A DNA stretch of 64,000 bases from positions 248,001 to 312,000 of the forward strand of contig NZ_FOZE01000001.1 of NCBI RefSeq assembly GCF_900113225.1, given 5' to 3'. The position numbers and the translations under genes are program-made. Below, piece by piece: positions 53,035 to 61,261 of the stretch (position 1 is the first letter of the stretch; each line of letters begins with the position of its first letter). The DNA is from Mitsuaria sp. PDC51. Its GTDB lineage: Bacteria > Pseudomonadota > Gammaproteobacteria > Burkholderiales > Burkholderiaceae_C. A model generated the notes under the pieces. The model searched no databases and was not told the DNA's origin. It saw nothing but the letters and a program-made list of their open reading frames with translations.

Positions 53035-53606
53035 GGCGTGATCCCCAAGGCAAGCTTTGCTTGAGCAACTGCCTGTGCCGCCAGCAGATCATTGGCAGGC
53101 GATAAATCAATCTGAACGAAGCCCTTCCACAGGCCGTCCCGCCTGTGTGACCACATGCTGTACCAATACGCGATCCGTTGAACCGAAGCTTCGTTCATTG
53201 AGCCGCCTAGCACGTCCCAGTACGAGTCCACCTGATGAGTTTTCTTCACGTGGGCGTTATCGAAGAGATGCGGGTTGGCGGCCACAAGCGCGGCCTCAGT
53301 CGCACCCGGGGGAATTTCTATGAATGTGACCACGTCCACATCCCGAGGATCCCGTCCTTCGGTGGCTTCCACGTGCTCCAAGAAGCTCCCATCCAACCAT
53401 TGAAATCCGACTGTTATCCCGGCTGCCCGAATTTCCGAGCGGAAGCGGAGCAGGCCTTCCACGATTGCAAGACGGGGCGGAGAGTTCCCCATCGCGTCGA
53501 CAAAAGCGTCCAAGGTGGCCTTGTAAGGAGATCGGTCGGCGTGATGGCCTGCGACCCCAGGGCGAACAGGTGGGATCACACCCTGCAGGTTCCAGGCAGG
53601 AATCAT
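53031..53606 (-). CDS. DUF6932-like protein with nucleotidyltransferase-like motif
   Basis: A 191-residue protein opening MIPAWNLQGVIPPVRPG, which I recognise as the start of DUF6932 proteins. It contains GFQWLDGSFLEHVE (Gly73-Ser74) followed 14 residues later by DPRDVDVVTF (Asp89-Val-Asp91), the hG[GS]...DxD pattern of the polymerase-beta/minimal nucleotidyltransferase fold. Small enzymes of that fold include MNT antitoxins and tRNA- or protein-modifying toxins. GAGGAG 8 nt before ATG supports the start. It is first in a coupled pair with the unknown 296-residue gene, in a low-GC islet between uvrA and envelope genes. Confidence 0.7.
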   Translation of the reverse strand: MIPAWNLQGVIPPVRPGVAGHHADRSPYKATLDAFVDAMGNSPPRLAIVEGLLRFRSEIRAAGITVGFQWLDGSFLEHVEATEGRDPRDVDVVTFIEIPPGATEAALVAANPHLFDNAHVKKTHQVDSYWDVLGGSMNEASVQRIAYWYSMWSHRRDGLWKGFVQIDLSPANDLLAAQAVAQAKLALGITP

Positions 53607-53784
53607 GCATCTTGCTCCTCAATCCAGGTCTGCATCGTTCGGCCCCAAAGGGTTGGGCCTCAGCTCATCGGATCAACGACTTTAAAGGAGACCGAGCGAG
53701 CTGAATGCAAGTGAGCTGACGGGACTGAGTCGTGAGCGGCGTCTGCGCCCTGAAGCGCGACCCACAGGCCACGCGCAGGCCGGC

Positions 53785-54081
53785 TCAATGCGGCTTGCGC
53801 CGCTGGCGCTGCTCGAAGTCGTCGCCGTGATAGACGTTGCCGTCCCAGGTGCCTGAGCGGTGCTTCGCGCGGGCGATTGCGTCGAGGGCCGCGTCATGGG
53901 CGGCGCGACGGCGGTCGCGTGAATTGAAGCGACCCTTCAGGCCGATGCCGCTGCCCATCAGAAGGCCCGGGCGCCGGACCCATGCGCGCCAGGCCATCTG
54001 GTGCCGCCGCGGCAAGGCCATGTCGATCGCGAGCAGCACGCAGATCAGCAGTCCAAGGGCGGCGATGACTTTGGCGAACAT
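53785..54081 (-). CDS. Small membrane-anchored hypothetical protein
   Basis: A 98-residue protein with one N-terminal membrane segment (VIAALGLLICVLLAIDMAL), a short basic-aromatic stretch (RRHQMAWRAWVRRPG) and a charged tail (FNSRDRRRAAHDAALDAIARAK, ending DDFEQRQRRKPH). Topology suggests the tail faces the cytoplasm. No family was recognised. It is 65 nt downstream of the next gene on the same strand. Confidence 0.6.
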   Translation of the reverse strand: MFAKVIAALGLLICVLLAIDMALPRRHQMAWRAWVRRPGLLMGSGIGLKGRFNSRDRRRAAHDAALDAIARAKHRSGTWDGNVYHGDDFEQRQRRKPH

Positions 54082-54146
54082 ACGTCGGCGCGGTGAATCA
54101 CGCCTTGCTGGCGTGCAAGCGGCCGACTATACGCGAGGGGAAAACC

Positions 54147-54749
54147 TCAGTCGCGATGATGGCCGCGTCCATGTCCGTGGCCACGATCACCGCGGTCACC
54201 GTCGCGGTCCCAGCCGCCGCGACCGCCGCCGCGATGGTCATCGCGGCGTTCTTCCCAGCGCCGGCCCTCCCAGCCGCGATGGTCGTCGCGGTGGTCGTGC
54301 CAGTCGCGGCGGCCATCCCAGCGGCCATCCCAATCCCGGCGCACCGGCTCCCACCGGGGCGGCGGCGGAGGGGCATAGACCGGCATCGGATGCACGCGCG
54401 GGCGACCGTAGTAGACCGGGGCGTAGGTCCGCGTGTACCAGTCCTCACGGACGAAATACACCGGCCGGCCGCAGGCGCGGTAGTAGCCGCAGTGGCGCGA
54501 CCAGGCGTGGTAATGCGCGGGCGGCACGCGCAGGTACAACGGCGGGGCGGGGTCGTAGACCCGCTCGATCACCATCGGCTGCGCGTAGATCACGTCCGGG
54601 CGGACGTTGCCGACGTCGATGCGGCCATAGAAGCCGGGCTGTCCGACGCTGATGGACACGCCCACGTCGCCTGCGAAGGCCGTTGGCGCAGCCAGCACGC
54701 CGGCGGTCAGCGCCACGGCGCCGAGGATGCGTTGGATCAGGTGCTTCAT
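54147..54749 (-). CDS. Exported protein with Arg/Asp/His/Trp-rich tail
   Basis: A 200-residue secreted protein. The signal peptide ends at TAFAGDVG. The mature N-terminal part (VSISVGQPGFYGRIDVGNVRPDVIYAQP, here residues about 30-57, then AHYHAWSRHCGYYRACGRPVYFVR) resembles small YXWGxW/PXPV-type periplasmic proteins of Burkholderiales. From residue 130 on it is low complexity, made of R, D, H, W and G with repeats such as RDW, DDHRG and GHGRGHH, possibly binding metal or nucleic acid. GGAGG 4 nt before ATG. Function unknown. Confidence 0.75.
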   Translation of the reverse strand: MKHLIQRILGAVALTAGVLAAPTAFAGDVGVSISVGQPGFYGRIDVGNVRPDVIYAQPMVIERVYDPAPPLYLRVPPAHYHAWSRHCGYYRACGRPVYFVREDWYTRTYAPVYYGRPRVHPMPVYAPPPPPRWEPVRRDWDGRWDGRRDWHDHRDDHRGWEGRRWEERRDDHRGGGRGGWDRDGDRGDRGHGHGRGHHRD

Positions 54750-54845
54750 GGAACCTCCGACCTACCTAGGGAAAGTATGGACGGTTAACGCGCGCTTGAC
54801 GGATCCGGTGCACAGCGCAGCGGTAAGCAGTTGTTGACCCCTCCC

Positions 54846-54851
54846 TAGAAT
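54846..54851 (+). promoter_or_regulatory. Likely -10 of the S9 peptidase within CCCTCCCTAGAATC
   Basis: TAGAAT 40 nt before the TTG start at 54892; identical 14-mer context to the uvrA promoter region. No clear -35 at the right distance. Confidence 0.4.
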
Positions 54852-54891
54852 CCCGCGTCCCTGCTGACCTTGCGGGGCGTGGAGCAACGAT

Positions 54892-57561
54892 TTGAAGCAA
54901 TGGATCCTGACTTCCCTGGCGCTGGCGACCCTGGCGACGGGGCTGGGCGCCGGCGAGCCCTCGCTGGCGCAGACGACGACGGCCCCCGTCGCGGTGGCCA
55001 ACCGGCCGCTGACCCTGGAACAGCTGTTCCGTGCCGAGTCCTATCGCGGGGAGTCCGCCAAGGACCTGAAATTCAGCGCGAGCGGCCGTTACGTCGCTTA
55101 CCTCTGGAACCCGTTCGGCGAGCCCGGCAGCGACCTGTACGTCCATGACACACAGACCGGCAGGACGGTCCGCGTGAGCTCGCCGGCGCTGATGGCCGTG
55201 GTGGAGACGCCGGAGAACCTGGAGCGCTACGCCCGCAAGCTCAAGCAGAAGCGCGACGAGCTGGCCCAGCGCCAGGCCCGCGAGGAGGCGCAGGCCGCCT
55301 ACCTGCGCGGCGAGCCGGTGGACCTGGATCAATGGGAGCGCCAGGCGATCGCCGATCTGAAGGTGGAGCTGGCCGAGCGCAAGGCGCGCGAGGACGCCCG
55401 CAAGGCGGCCGAGAAGGCGGCCTGGGGCGACGCACCGGCCGCCGCCGCGGCGCCGGCCTCGGGCGCGTCCGCGGCGGAGGCGAAGAAGCCGGCCAAGGAT
55501 CCCAAGGACATGGCGCTCTGGGAGCTGCGCGACGAGCTGAAGAAGAAGCGCGAGCGCGAGAAGCTCAAGCCCGAGGACCTGTACCCCGGCGTCTCGCAGT
55601 TCGTGTGGGCGTCCAAGGGCGATGAACTGGTCCTGGCCTATCGCGGCCAACTGCTGCGCTGGAAGGCGGGCGCCGACCGCGCCGAGCCGCTGCTGTCGAC
55701 CGGCCGCACGCTCAAGCCGGTTGCCTACGCGCCGGACGACCAGTCGCTGATCGTGCAGGACGAGACCCGCGTGCTGCGCGTGCGCCTGGCCACGGCCGGG
55801 ATCGAGGTGATCAACCGCGAGCTGTTCAACCCGGACGACGAGGACCGCAAGTTCCGCATCGCACAGACCGCGCTGAGCGAGGACGGCCGCTGGATGGCGC
55901 TGGTGGCCAACGCGCCGCTGGTGAACGCGGACGGCAAGCCGCTGCCCAAGCCGGGCCGGCAGGTCGAGATCATGAATTACAGCGACCGCTTCGCCACGGC
56001 GAAGAAGGTCGATCGCGAGGTCTCCGACGACAAGCGCGGCTTGCCCTCGATGGCGATCTACATCCGCAAGGTGCCGGCCGCCGGCGCGGCGCCGGAGCGC
56101 CAGCCCGAACCGGTGTTCACGCACCCGGGCGGCGACGCGTGGTTCGAAATCTCGCCGGTCGTGTGGGCGCGCGACGGCAGCCGCTACGCCTTCACCACCT
56201 TCGAGCGTGAGAAGGACCTGCTGCGCGTCTACCTCGGCAAGCCCGGCGACGCCAAGCCGGAGATGGTGCTGGAGCGCCGCGCGCCCATCCACCACGAGCT
56301 GGTCAACGTGATGACGCCGTCATTCACGCCGGACTCGAAGCAGCTGGTGCTGATCCTGGCCGACAACGGCTGGCGCCAGCCCTACGCGATGAGCCTGGCG
56401 GCGGGCGCCGACCGGTCGGTGACGCCGCTGGTCAAGGGCGAGTTCGAGGCCTTCCAGGTGCTGGGCTTCACGCCGGATGCGAAGACGATGTTCGTCGTGT
56501 CCAACAAGGACGACTACGCCGCGATGAATGTCTGGCGCGTCGAGCTCAAGGACGGCCGCATGACGGCGCTGGGCCGCTCGCCGGACTACCACCGCAACGC
56601 GGCGGTGGCGCGCAATGGCCAGTGGGCGGCGGCAGTGGCCGGCAACTGGGCCGAGCGTCCCGAGTTGAAGCTGCTGAAGGGACAGGCGGCCGCGTCGGGT
56701 GCCGAGCCCGGCAAGCTGCTGACGCAGAGCCACGACCCGGCCTGGGCCCAGGTCGACGTGCTGCGGCCGGAGCGCTTCAGCTTCCGCAACCGCCACGGCG
56801 ACATGATCCCGGCCTACGTCTTCAAGCCGCTGGGCTGGGCGCCGAGCGACAAGCGCGCCGCCATCGTCTACACCTACGGCGGCCCGCTCAACGATCGCCA
56901 TTCGGTCGAGACCGACAGCTTCCAGCCGACCGGGTATGTCTTCGCGATGTACATGGCGGCCAAGCATGGCTACGTCACGGTGACGGTGGATCCGCGCGGG
57001 CATTCCAACTACGGCGAGAAGTTCGCCGATGCCAACTGGGAGCAGCCGGGCGCGCCGCAGACCGAGGACCTGGAAGACCTGGTCGCCTACATGAAGGCCA
57101 ACCTGGGTGTCGACGGCCAGCGCATCGGCCTGAACGGCTGGAGCTTCGGCGGTTTCCAGACCCAGTACACGATGTACACGAAGCCCGATCTGTTCGCGGC
57201 TGGCATCGCGGGCGCGGGGCCGACGGAATGGGAGAACTACAACAGCTGGTACAGCGGCCGGACCATCGGCAAGGTGGATCGGACCAAGCCGGTGCTGCGC
57301 AAGTATTCGCTGCTGCCGCTGGCCAGGCAGCTGAAGAAGCCGCTGCTGCTGGTGCACGGCATGCAGGACCCGAACGTGCTGTATCAGGACACGGTCAACG
57401 TGTACCGCGCGCTGCTGGAGTCGGGCAAGGAAGGGCTGGTCGAGCTGTTCCTGGATCCGGATGGGGAGCACGGCCTCGGCGGCGCGGTGAAGCCCGCCGG
57501 CTGGCACCGCAAGTACGAGGCGTTCTGGCTGGCGCACCTGGGGGCGGCGCAGCGCAAGTAG
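54892..57561 (+). CDS. Secreted S9 (prolyl oligopeptidase/DPP IV-like) serine peptidase
   Basis: An 889-residue exported peptidase. Signal peptide ends near PSLAQTT. A beta-propeller region follows, interrupted at about 100-210 by an unusual charged, Lys/Glu/Ala-rich helical insert (RKLKQKRDELAQRQAREEAQ). The C-terminal catalytic domain has YTYGGPLNDRHS, nucleophile NGWSFGGFQTQ, acid HGMQDPNV and His DGEHGLGG. Such enzymes remove dipeptides or cut short peptides in the periplasm or outside. A TTG start with GGAG 7 nt upstream gives the proper signal sequence and no ATG does. Gene is monocistronic. Confidence 0.9.
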   Translation: MKQWILTSLALATLATGLGAGEPSLAQTTTAPVAVANRPLTLEQLFRAESYRGESAKDLKFSASGRYVAYLWNPFGEPGSDLYVHDTQTGRTVRVSSPALMAVVETPENLERYARKLKQKRDELAQRQAREEAQAAYLRGEPVDLDQWERQAIADLKVELAERKAREDARKAAEKAAWGDAPAAAAAPASGASAAEAKKPAKDPKDMALWELRDELKKKREREKLKPEDLYPGVSQFVWASKGDELVLAYRGQLLRWKAGADRAEPLLSTGRTLKPVAYAPDDQSLIVQDETRVLRVRLATAGIEVINRELFNPDDEDRKFRIAQTALSEDGRWMALVANAPLVNADGKPLPKPGRQVEIMNYSDRFATAKKVDREVSDDKRGLPSMAIYIRKVPAAGAAPERQPEPVFTHPGGDAWFEISPVVWARDGSRYAFTTFEREKDLLRVYLGKPGDAKPEMVLERRAPIHHELVNVMTPSFTPDSKQLVLILADNGWRQPYAMSLAAGADRSVTPLVKGEFEAFQVLGFTPDAKTMFVVSNKDDYAAMNVWRVELKDGRMTALGRSPDYHRNAAVARNGQWAAAVAGNWAERPELKLLKGQAAASGAEPGKLLTQSHDPAWAQVDVLRPERFSFRNRHGDMIPAYVFKPLGWAPSDKRAAIVYTYGGPLNDRHSVETDSFQPTGYVFAMYMAAKHGYVTVTVDPRGHSNYGEKFADANWEQPGAPQTEDLEDLVAYMKANLGVDGQRIGLNGWSFGGFQTQYTMYTKPDLFAAGIAGAGPTEWENYNSWYSGRTIGKVDRTKPVLRKYSLLPLARQLKKPLLLVHGMQDPNVLYQDTVNVYRALLESGKEGLVELFLDPDGEHGLGGAVKPAGWHRKYEAFWLAHLGAAQRK

Positions 57562-57644
57562 GACGCCAAGCCTACCCGTGCCCTGAGCCGCGGATGTCGC
57601 CTGTCACGACGCCCGGCCGGCCGCTCACGCCGTCCGGAGCTCGC

Positions 57645-57755
57645 GGCATCCGCCAGCATCAGGACGGGCACCTGGCTCCCCTGGGCGCGCAGCAGGCGGC
57701 ACAGGTCCAGCCCGTCAAGCCGGGGCAGCGCCAGGTCCAGGAGTCGGCGAGGGAC
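57645..57755 (-). pseudogene. Remnant of an OmpR-type response regulator receiver domain
   Basis: Minus-strand translation gives LLDLALPRLDGLDLCRLLR then SQVPVLMLADA, unmistakably the phospho-acceptor region and following strand of an OmpR-family receiver (D-L-x-LPxLDGL ... PVLMLTA). Upstream and downstream parts are missing or out of frame; the frame continues into unrelated residues. About 37 codons survive between the S9 peptidase gene and the DUF4148 gene, whose partner two-component system may once have been here. Confidence 0.65.
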
Positions 57756-57787
57756 ACCCACCCGCCCGCCTCGCGGCGGGCGGCCCC

Positions 57788-58369
57788 TCACGGCTTGGCC
57801 GACTGGTCGTTGTCGTTGATGCGGCGCAGCTCGCCGCTGCGGCGCGCCTCGTCGAACTGCTGCTTCACGTCCTGGCGTGTGGTCGCCGGCTTCTTGGCCG
57901 CGCCGGCCGTGCCAGGCCCCGCGTGGGCACGCGACTCGTGGAAGGCGTGGTCGACGTCGCCGTTGGCGCGCGCGGTCGCCAGCTCCGCCTTGACCTGCGC
58001 CCGCGTCTTGGGCCCGCTGGTCTTGACACCCGCGCTCTGGGTCTTCGCGTGGGCGGCCGACTCGTGGAAGGCGTCGCGCTTCGCGCCGGACTTGCGCGCT
58101 TCGGTCAGGGCCTGGCGCGCCTGTTCGCGCGTCTTGGTGCTCTTGCCCTTGACGCCGAGCTCTTCCTTGGAGTGCTGACCGTTCTCGTCGAACGCCGCGT
58201 CGATGGCGCCGGAGGCCTGCGCGCGGTCGCGCTCGGCCTTGACTTCATCCCGGGTCGGGGGACGCGCGGTCGCGTCTTCGGCATGCGCCCACATCGAGGC
58301 ACTCGCAGCGGCGGCGGCGAGGATCGACAGCAGGGCCGTCCGGGTCGTGCTTCGAGTGTTGCGGTTCAT
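57788..58369 (-). CDS. Exported DUF4148-repeat protein
   Basis: A 193-residue periplasmic protein. The signal peptide ends at MWAHAED. The mature part is four DUF4148-like repeats of about 38 residues, each with a TR-x-[EQV] opening and [AL]xxAR/AQ-x-[SA/N]G core: TRDEVKAERDRAQASG, TREQARQALTEARKSG, TRAQVKAELATARANG, TRQDVKQQFDEARRSG. DUF4148 proteins are abundant in Burkholderiales, often one repeat long, and sit near two-component regulators. Function unknown. AGGAA precedes the ATG at 58369. The upstream gap holds 11-bp phased repeats. Confidence 0.85.
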   Translation of the reverse strand: MNRNTRSTTRTALLSILAAAAASASMWAHAEDATARPPTRDEVKAERDRAQASGAIDAAFDENGQHSKEELGVKGKSTKTREQARQALTEARKSGAKRDAFHESAAHAKTQSAGVKTSGPKTRAQVKAELATARANGDVDHAFHESRAHAGPGTAGAAKKPATTRQDVKQQFDEARRSGELRRINDNDQSAKP

Positions 58370-58750
58370 CACTTTGCTGTTCCTTTCACTTCCTGTCAGA
58401 CGGCCGGACTCGGCGTGCTGCCTGTCGGACGTCGCACCACTGCGCGGTGCAGGATGAATTCTCAGAACCCGCAATGAACGTCAGCGGCGAGCCCAGTTAA
58501 TCGAATGTGAGCGAGAGATGAACGGATCATGAAAGCAAGCCCCTGCTTGCGCTGTTCATGTGCTGCTCATGCGCGGTTCATGTCCGGGGCCACCGACGTT
58601 CCGCGACGCTCGACGCGCCACCCGTCTCACATTCATGTCGGTCTTGATGACCATGGCCACCGGCGCCGGCTCAACGACAACGATCAGTCGCCGAAGCCGT
58701 AAGGCTGCCGCGGGCGCGGGTGAGGACGCAGGACGGGCGACGGCGCGCGC
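58370..58750. other. 381-bp control region upstream of the DUF4148 gene
   Basis: No gene is seen. The stretch lies between the DUF4148 start and the end of the M48 gene, both on the minus strand. It contains the phased repeats at 58552-58587 and further scattered TTCATG/CATGAA words (58516-58531, 58632-58637). Confidence 0.5.
58552..58587. promoter_or_regulatory. Three 11-bp phased repeats, likely response-regulator binding site
   Basis: CTGTTCATGTG, CTGCTCATGCG, CGGTTCATGTC follow one another at exactly 11-bp spacing (TTCATG at 58555, CTCATG at 58566, TTCATG at 58577). Direct repeats with one-helical-turn spacing are the binding pattern of OmpR/PhoB-type regulators. The site is about 190 bp upstream of the DUF4148 start. 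Confidence 0.5.
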
Positions 58751-60250
58751 TCAGGGCGCCGCGACCACCGTCTTCACGCGCTCGCCCGGCTTGGGCGGCG
58801 CCTCGCCACCGTAACGGCCGTTGAGCAGTTTCAGCTGCGCTTCGGTCAGCACCGAGCTCTTCGCCATCTCGGCGAAGCCGCCCGCCGGATACGGCCGCAG
58901 CGCGATCTTCCACGGCCGGGCCTGCTTGCGGTCGTCGGCATTCAGCGCGCGGAAGCTGCCCTCCGCCTGCGCGAGGCCCTCGCGCCGCGCCTGCAGCGCC
59001 TGGCCGTCCTTCGCGGCGTAGACCAGCGCGTAGACCGCGCCCTTCGAACTCGTCACCAGCGTCAGCTCGGCGTTGCCGCGCTGGCCCTGTGCGTTGCGAC
59101 GCACGCCGGCGAAGTGGGTCGCCTTCAGCCCGTTGATCGTCTTCGCGTCGGTGCGGCCCTGCTCGGCGCCCAGGTTGCGCAGGATCTCGTCGTGCGAGTT
59201 GCCCGCCTTGGCCGGCACCGGCTGCAGGATCAGCGCCGCGTCGCGCTGCGGGCTCATGACTGTCACCGCGTCATTGCCGTTCTGGATCGCCCAGCCCGCC
59301 GGCGCCGTCAGCGCGAAGTCCAGGTCCGGGTGCAGGAACTGCTGTCCCCGCACCAGCCCTTGCGCCGGGCTGTCGCCGAAGACCATGCCCTCGATCGCCT
59401 GCAGGAAGGCGGCGCGGTTCTCGTCCACCGCCTGCCCGGCGGTCAGCTGCGAGGCCTCGTCGCGGATGCGCTGCAGGCGCTGCTCGTTGCTCGGGTGCGA
59501 GGCCAGCCAGTTGTTGCCCGTCTGCGGCTGGCGGCCCTGTGCCCGCGCCTGGTCGGCGGCGAACTGCTCCTGGTCCTTCAGCACCTGGATCACGTCGACC
59601 ATGTGCCTGGGGTCGTAGCGGTTGCGCGCCAGGTACTCGGCGCCGAGCTGGTCCGCCTGCAGCTCCTGCTCGCGGCTGTAGGAGGCGATGTAGCCGGCCG
59701 CGGCGTTCTGCGAGAGCTGCCCGGCGATGTCCGTCGCGCCGCCCACGCCGCGCGACTCCAGCACCGCGCCCAGCACCGTCGCGGCAAGCACGCCGATGCC
59801 GGCGTTCTGCTGGCGCGTCGCCCGCTGCGCGCCGTGGCGCGCGGTCACGTGACCGATCTCGTGGCCCATGACGCCGGCCAGGTCGGCCTCGTTCTCCATG
59901 TAGGCCAGGATGCCCCGGGTGACGTAGACGTAGCCGCCCGGCAGCGCGAAGGCATTGACCTCCGGGCTGTCGAGCACGGTGAAATGCCACTCGAGCTCGG
60001 CCCGGTGCGACTGCGCGGCGAGCTTGTTGCCCAGCGCGGTGACGTAGGCCTGCAGCCGCGCGTCATCGACGACCGCGTACTCCTTGAGCACGCCCTGGTG
60101 GGCCTCGCGGCCGGCGGCCACCTCCTGCTGCAGGCTCATCGCGCTGCGCTCGGTGCGGCCGGAGACCGGGTTGACGACCTGGGTGCCGCAGCCGGCGATC
60201 GTCAGCAAGGCGGCGGTGGCCAGCACCGCGAACGGAAAGTGGCGCTTCAT
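58751..60250 (-). CDS. M48-family metalloprotease lipoprotein
   Basis: A 499-residue periplasmic lipoprotein protease related to BepA and LoiP. Lipobox LTIAGC (Cys21). The zinc site is MGHEIGHVTARHG (HEIGH, residues 130-134) with the third ligand Glu in SREQELQADQLGAEYL. AFALPGGYVYVTRGIL is typical. The C-terminal 200 residues are a second domain (FLHPDLDFALTAPAGWAIQ) instead of the TPR region of BepA, as in many betaproteobacterial members. Likely role is quality control of outer-membrane assembly. Start at the signal peptide Met; the longer frame to 60331 has no similarity. Confidence 0.9.
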   Translation of the reverse strand: MKRHFPFAVLATAALLTIAGCGTQVVNPVSGRTERSAMSLQQEVAAGREAHQGVLKEYAVVDDARLQAYVTALGNKLAAQSHRAELEWHFTVLDSPEVNAFALPGGYVYVTRGILAYMENEADLAGVMGHEIGHVTARHGAQRATRQQNAGIGVLAATVLGAVLESRGVGGATDIAGQLSQNAAAGYIASYSREQELQADQLGAEYLARNRYDPRHMVDVIQVLKDQEQFAADQARAQGRQPQTGNNWLASHPSNEQRLQRIRDEASQLTAGQAVDENRAAFLQAIEGMVFGDSPAQGLVRGQQFLHPDLDFALTAPAGWAIQNGNDAVTVMSPQRDAALILQPVPAKAGNSHDEILRNLGAEQGRTDAKTINGLKATHFAGVRRNAQGQRGNAELTLVTSSKGAVYALVYAAKDGQALQARREGLAQAEGSFRALNADDRKQARPWKIALRPYPAGGFAEMAKSSVLTEAQLKLLNGRYGGEAPPKPGERVKTVVAAP

Positions 60251-60343
60251 CGGATCAACTCGGCGTGACGCAAATTGGGAAAAGGGAAAAGGGAAGGGCG
60301 GGACGGCGGGCGTGAGGCCCGCCCGCGGCAAGGCGGGGAGCGC

Positions 60344-60955
60344 TCAGGTGGCCTGCTGGCGCAGCGTCCACAGCGTCAGGACGCCCTCGGGCACTTCGCG
60401 GCTGAGCGCGTCGCGCCAGTGCAGGTCGGTGAGCTTGTCCTGGTCCTCGGCGCTGAGCTGGCTCTCGTCGCCGCCCAGCAGCGCGATCGGCGCCAGCGCG
60501 GCCGCGGTCTTGACGTGCTCGAACAGCGGCGCCCAGGCCTCGCCGTCCTGGTCCACGCCGATCATGAAGCCGGTGCACCAGTCCTCGGCATCGACCAGCT
60601 GCTGGTCGCCTTCCTCGGCGACGCTGAAGATCGGTTCCCATTCGTCCTGCTTCGACGACCACTGCACCGCCAGGCTGTGCACGTGGCGCAGCAGCAGCAA
60701 GGCGATCTTCTTGCGCTGCTTGCCGCTGGCGAAGGGGTCGCCGCCGCCCCACACCGGGCTCATCCATTCGGCGCCGGGCTTGTCGCTCAGCGACAGCGGG
60801 CTCAGCAGCTGCGCACTGAGGTAGCCGTCGAGCGCCTCGATGTTCATCGCCGCGTCGTTGTCGATCTCGGACAGGAAGTCGTCGAGGTCCGACAGCTCAT
60901 CGTCGGTCAGCGGGGTGTATTGCGCCTTGTCGGGCTGGTACTGCGGGAAGTCCAT
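60344..60955 (-). CDS. UPF0149/YecA-family protein
   Basis: A 203-residue cytoplasmic acidic helical protein. LTDDELSDLDDFLSEI, MNIEALDGYLSAQLLSP and EDWCTGFMIGVDQ match the UPF0149 family (YgfB/YecA). The C-terminal SEC-C zinc motif of YecA is missing. Function is unclear; relatives bind proteins or regulate gene expression. It lies on the same strand as a small unknown and the DUF808 gene with gaps under 100 nt. Confidence 0.85.
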   Translation of the reverse strand: MDFPQYQPDKAQYTPLTDDELSDLDDFLSEIDNDAAMNIEALDGYLSAQLLSPLSLSDKPGAEWMSPVWGGGDPFASGKQRKKIALLLLRHVHSLAVQWSSKQDEWEPIFSVAEEGDQQLVDAEDWCTGFMIGVDQDGEAWAPLFEHVKTAAALAPIALLGGDESQLSAEDQDKLTDLHWRDALSREVPEGVLTLWTLRQQAT

Positions 60956-61012
60956 GTCGGATCCTGGAAAGTCGGGCGGAGTCGGGGAAGCGGAGGAGGC
61001 GAGGGCCGGCGC

Positions 61013-61255
61013 TCAGCCGTGGCGGCCGTGACGGCTCTTGGGCTTGCGGCCGTCCATGTCGGTGAGCTGGGTCTTGAGCAGCGCCATCAGGACGCGGGCG
61101 TTGGCCTCGGTCATGACCAGCAGCGTGCTGGGTTCGATGCCCTCGACCGGTTCACGCTCCTTGACGAGGGCGTCCACCTTGAAGGTCACCAGGCCGCTGG
61201 TGCTGGAATTCGAGGCGGCCTTGAACTTCTGGACTTCGATGTGATGCGTCTTCAT
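61013..61255 (-). CDS. Small conserved hypothetical protein
   Basis: An 80-residue protein, VQKFKAASNSSTSGLVTFKVDALVK at its start region (residues about 8-32), then EPSTLLVMTEANARVLMALLKTQL and a basic tail KPKSRHGRHG. It resembles small betaproteobacterial proteins of unknown role. The start lies 6 nt after the DUF808 stop region, so the two are probably cotranscribed. Confidence 0.65.
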   Translation of the reverse strand: MKTHHIEVQKFKAASNSSTSGLVTFKVDALVKEREPVEGIEPSTLLVMTEANARVLMALLKTQLTDMDGRKPKSRHGRHG

Positions 61256-61261
61256 GGGGCG

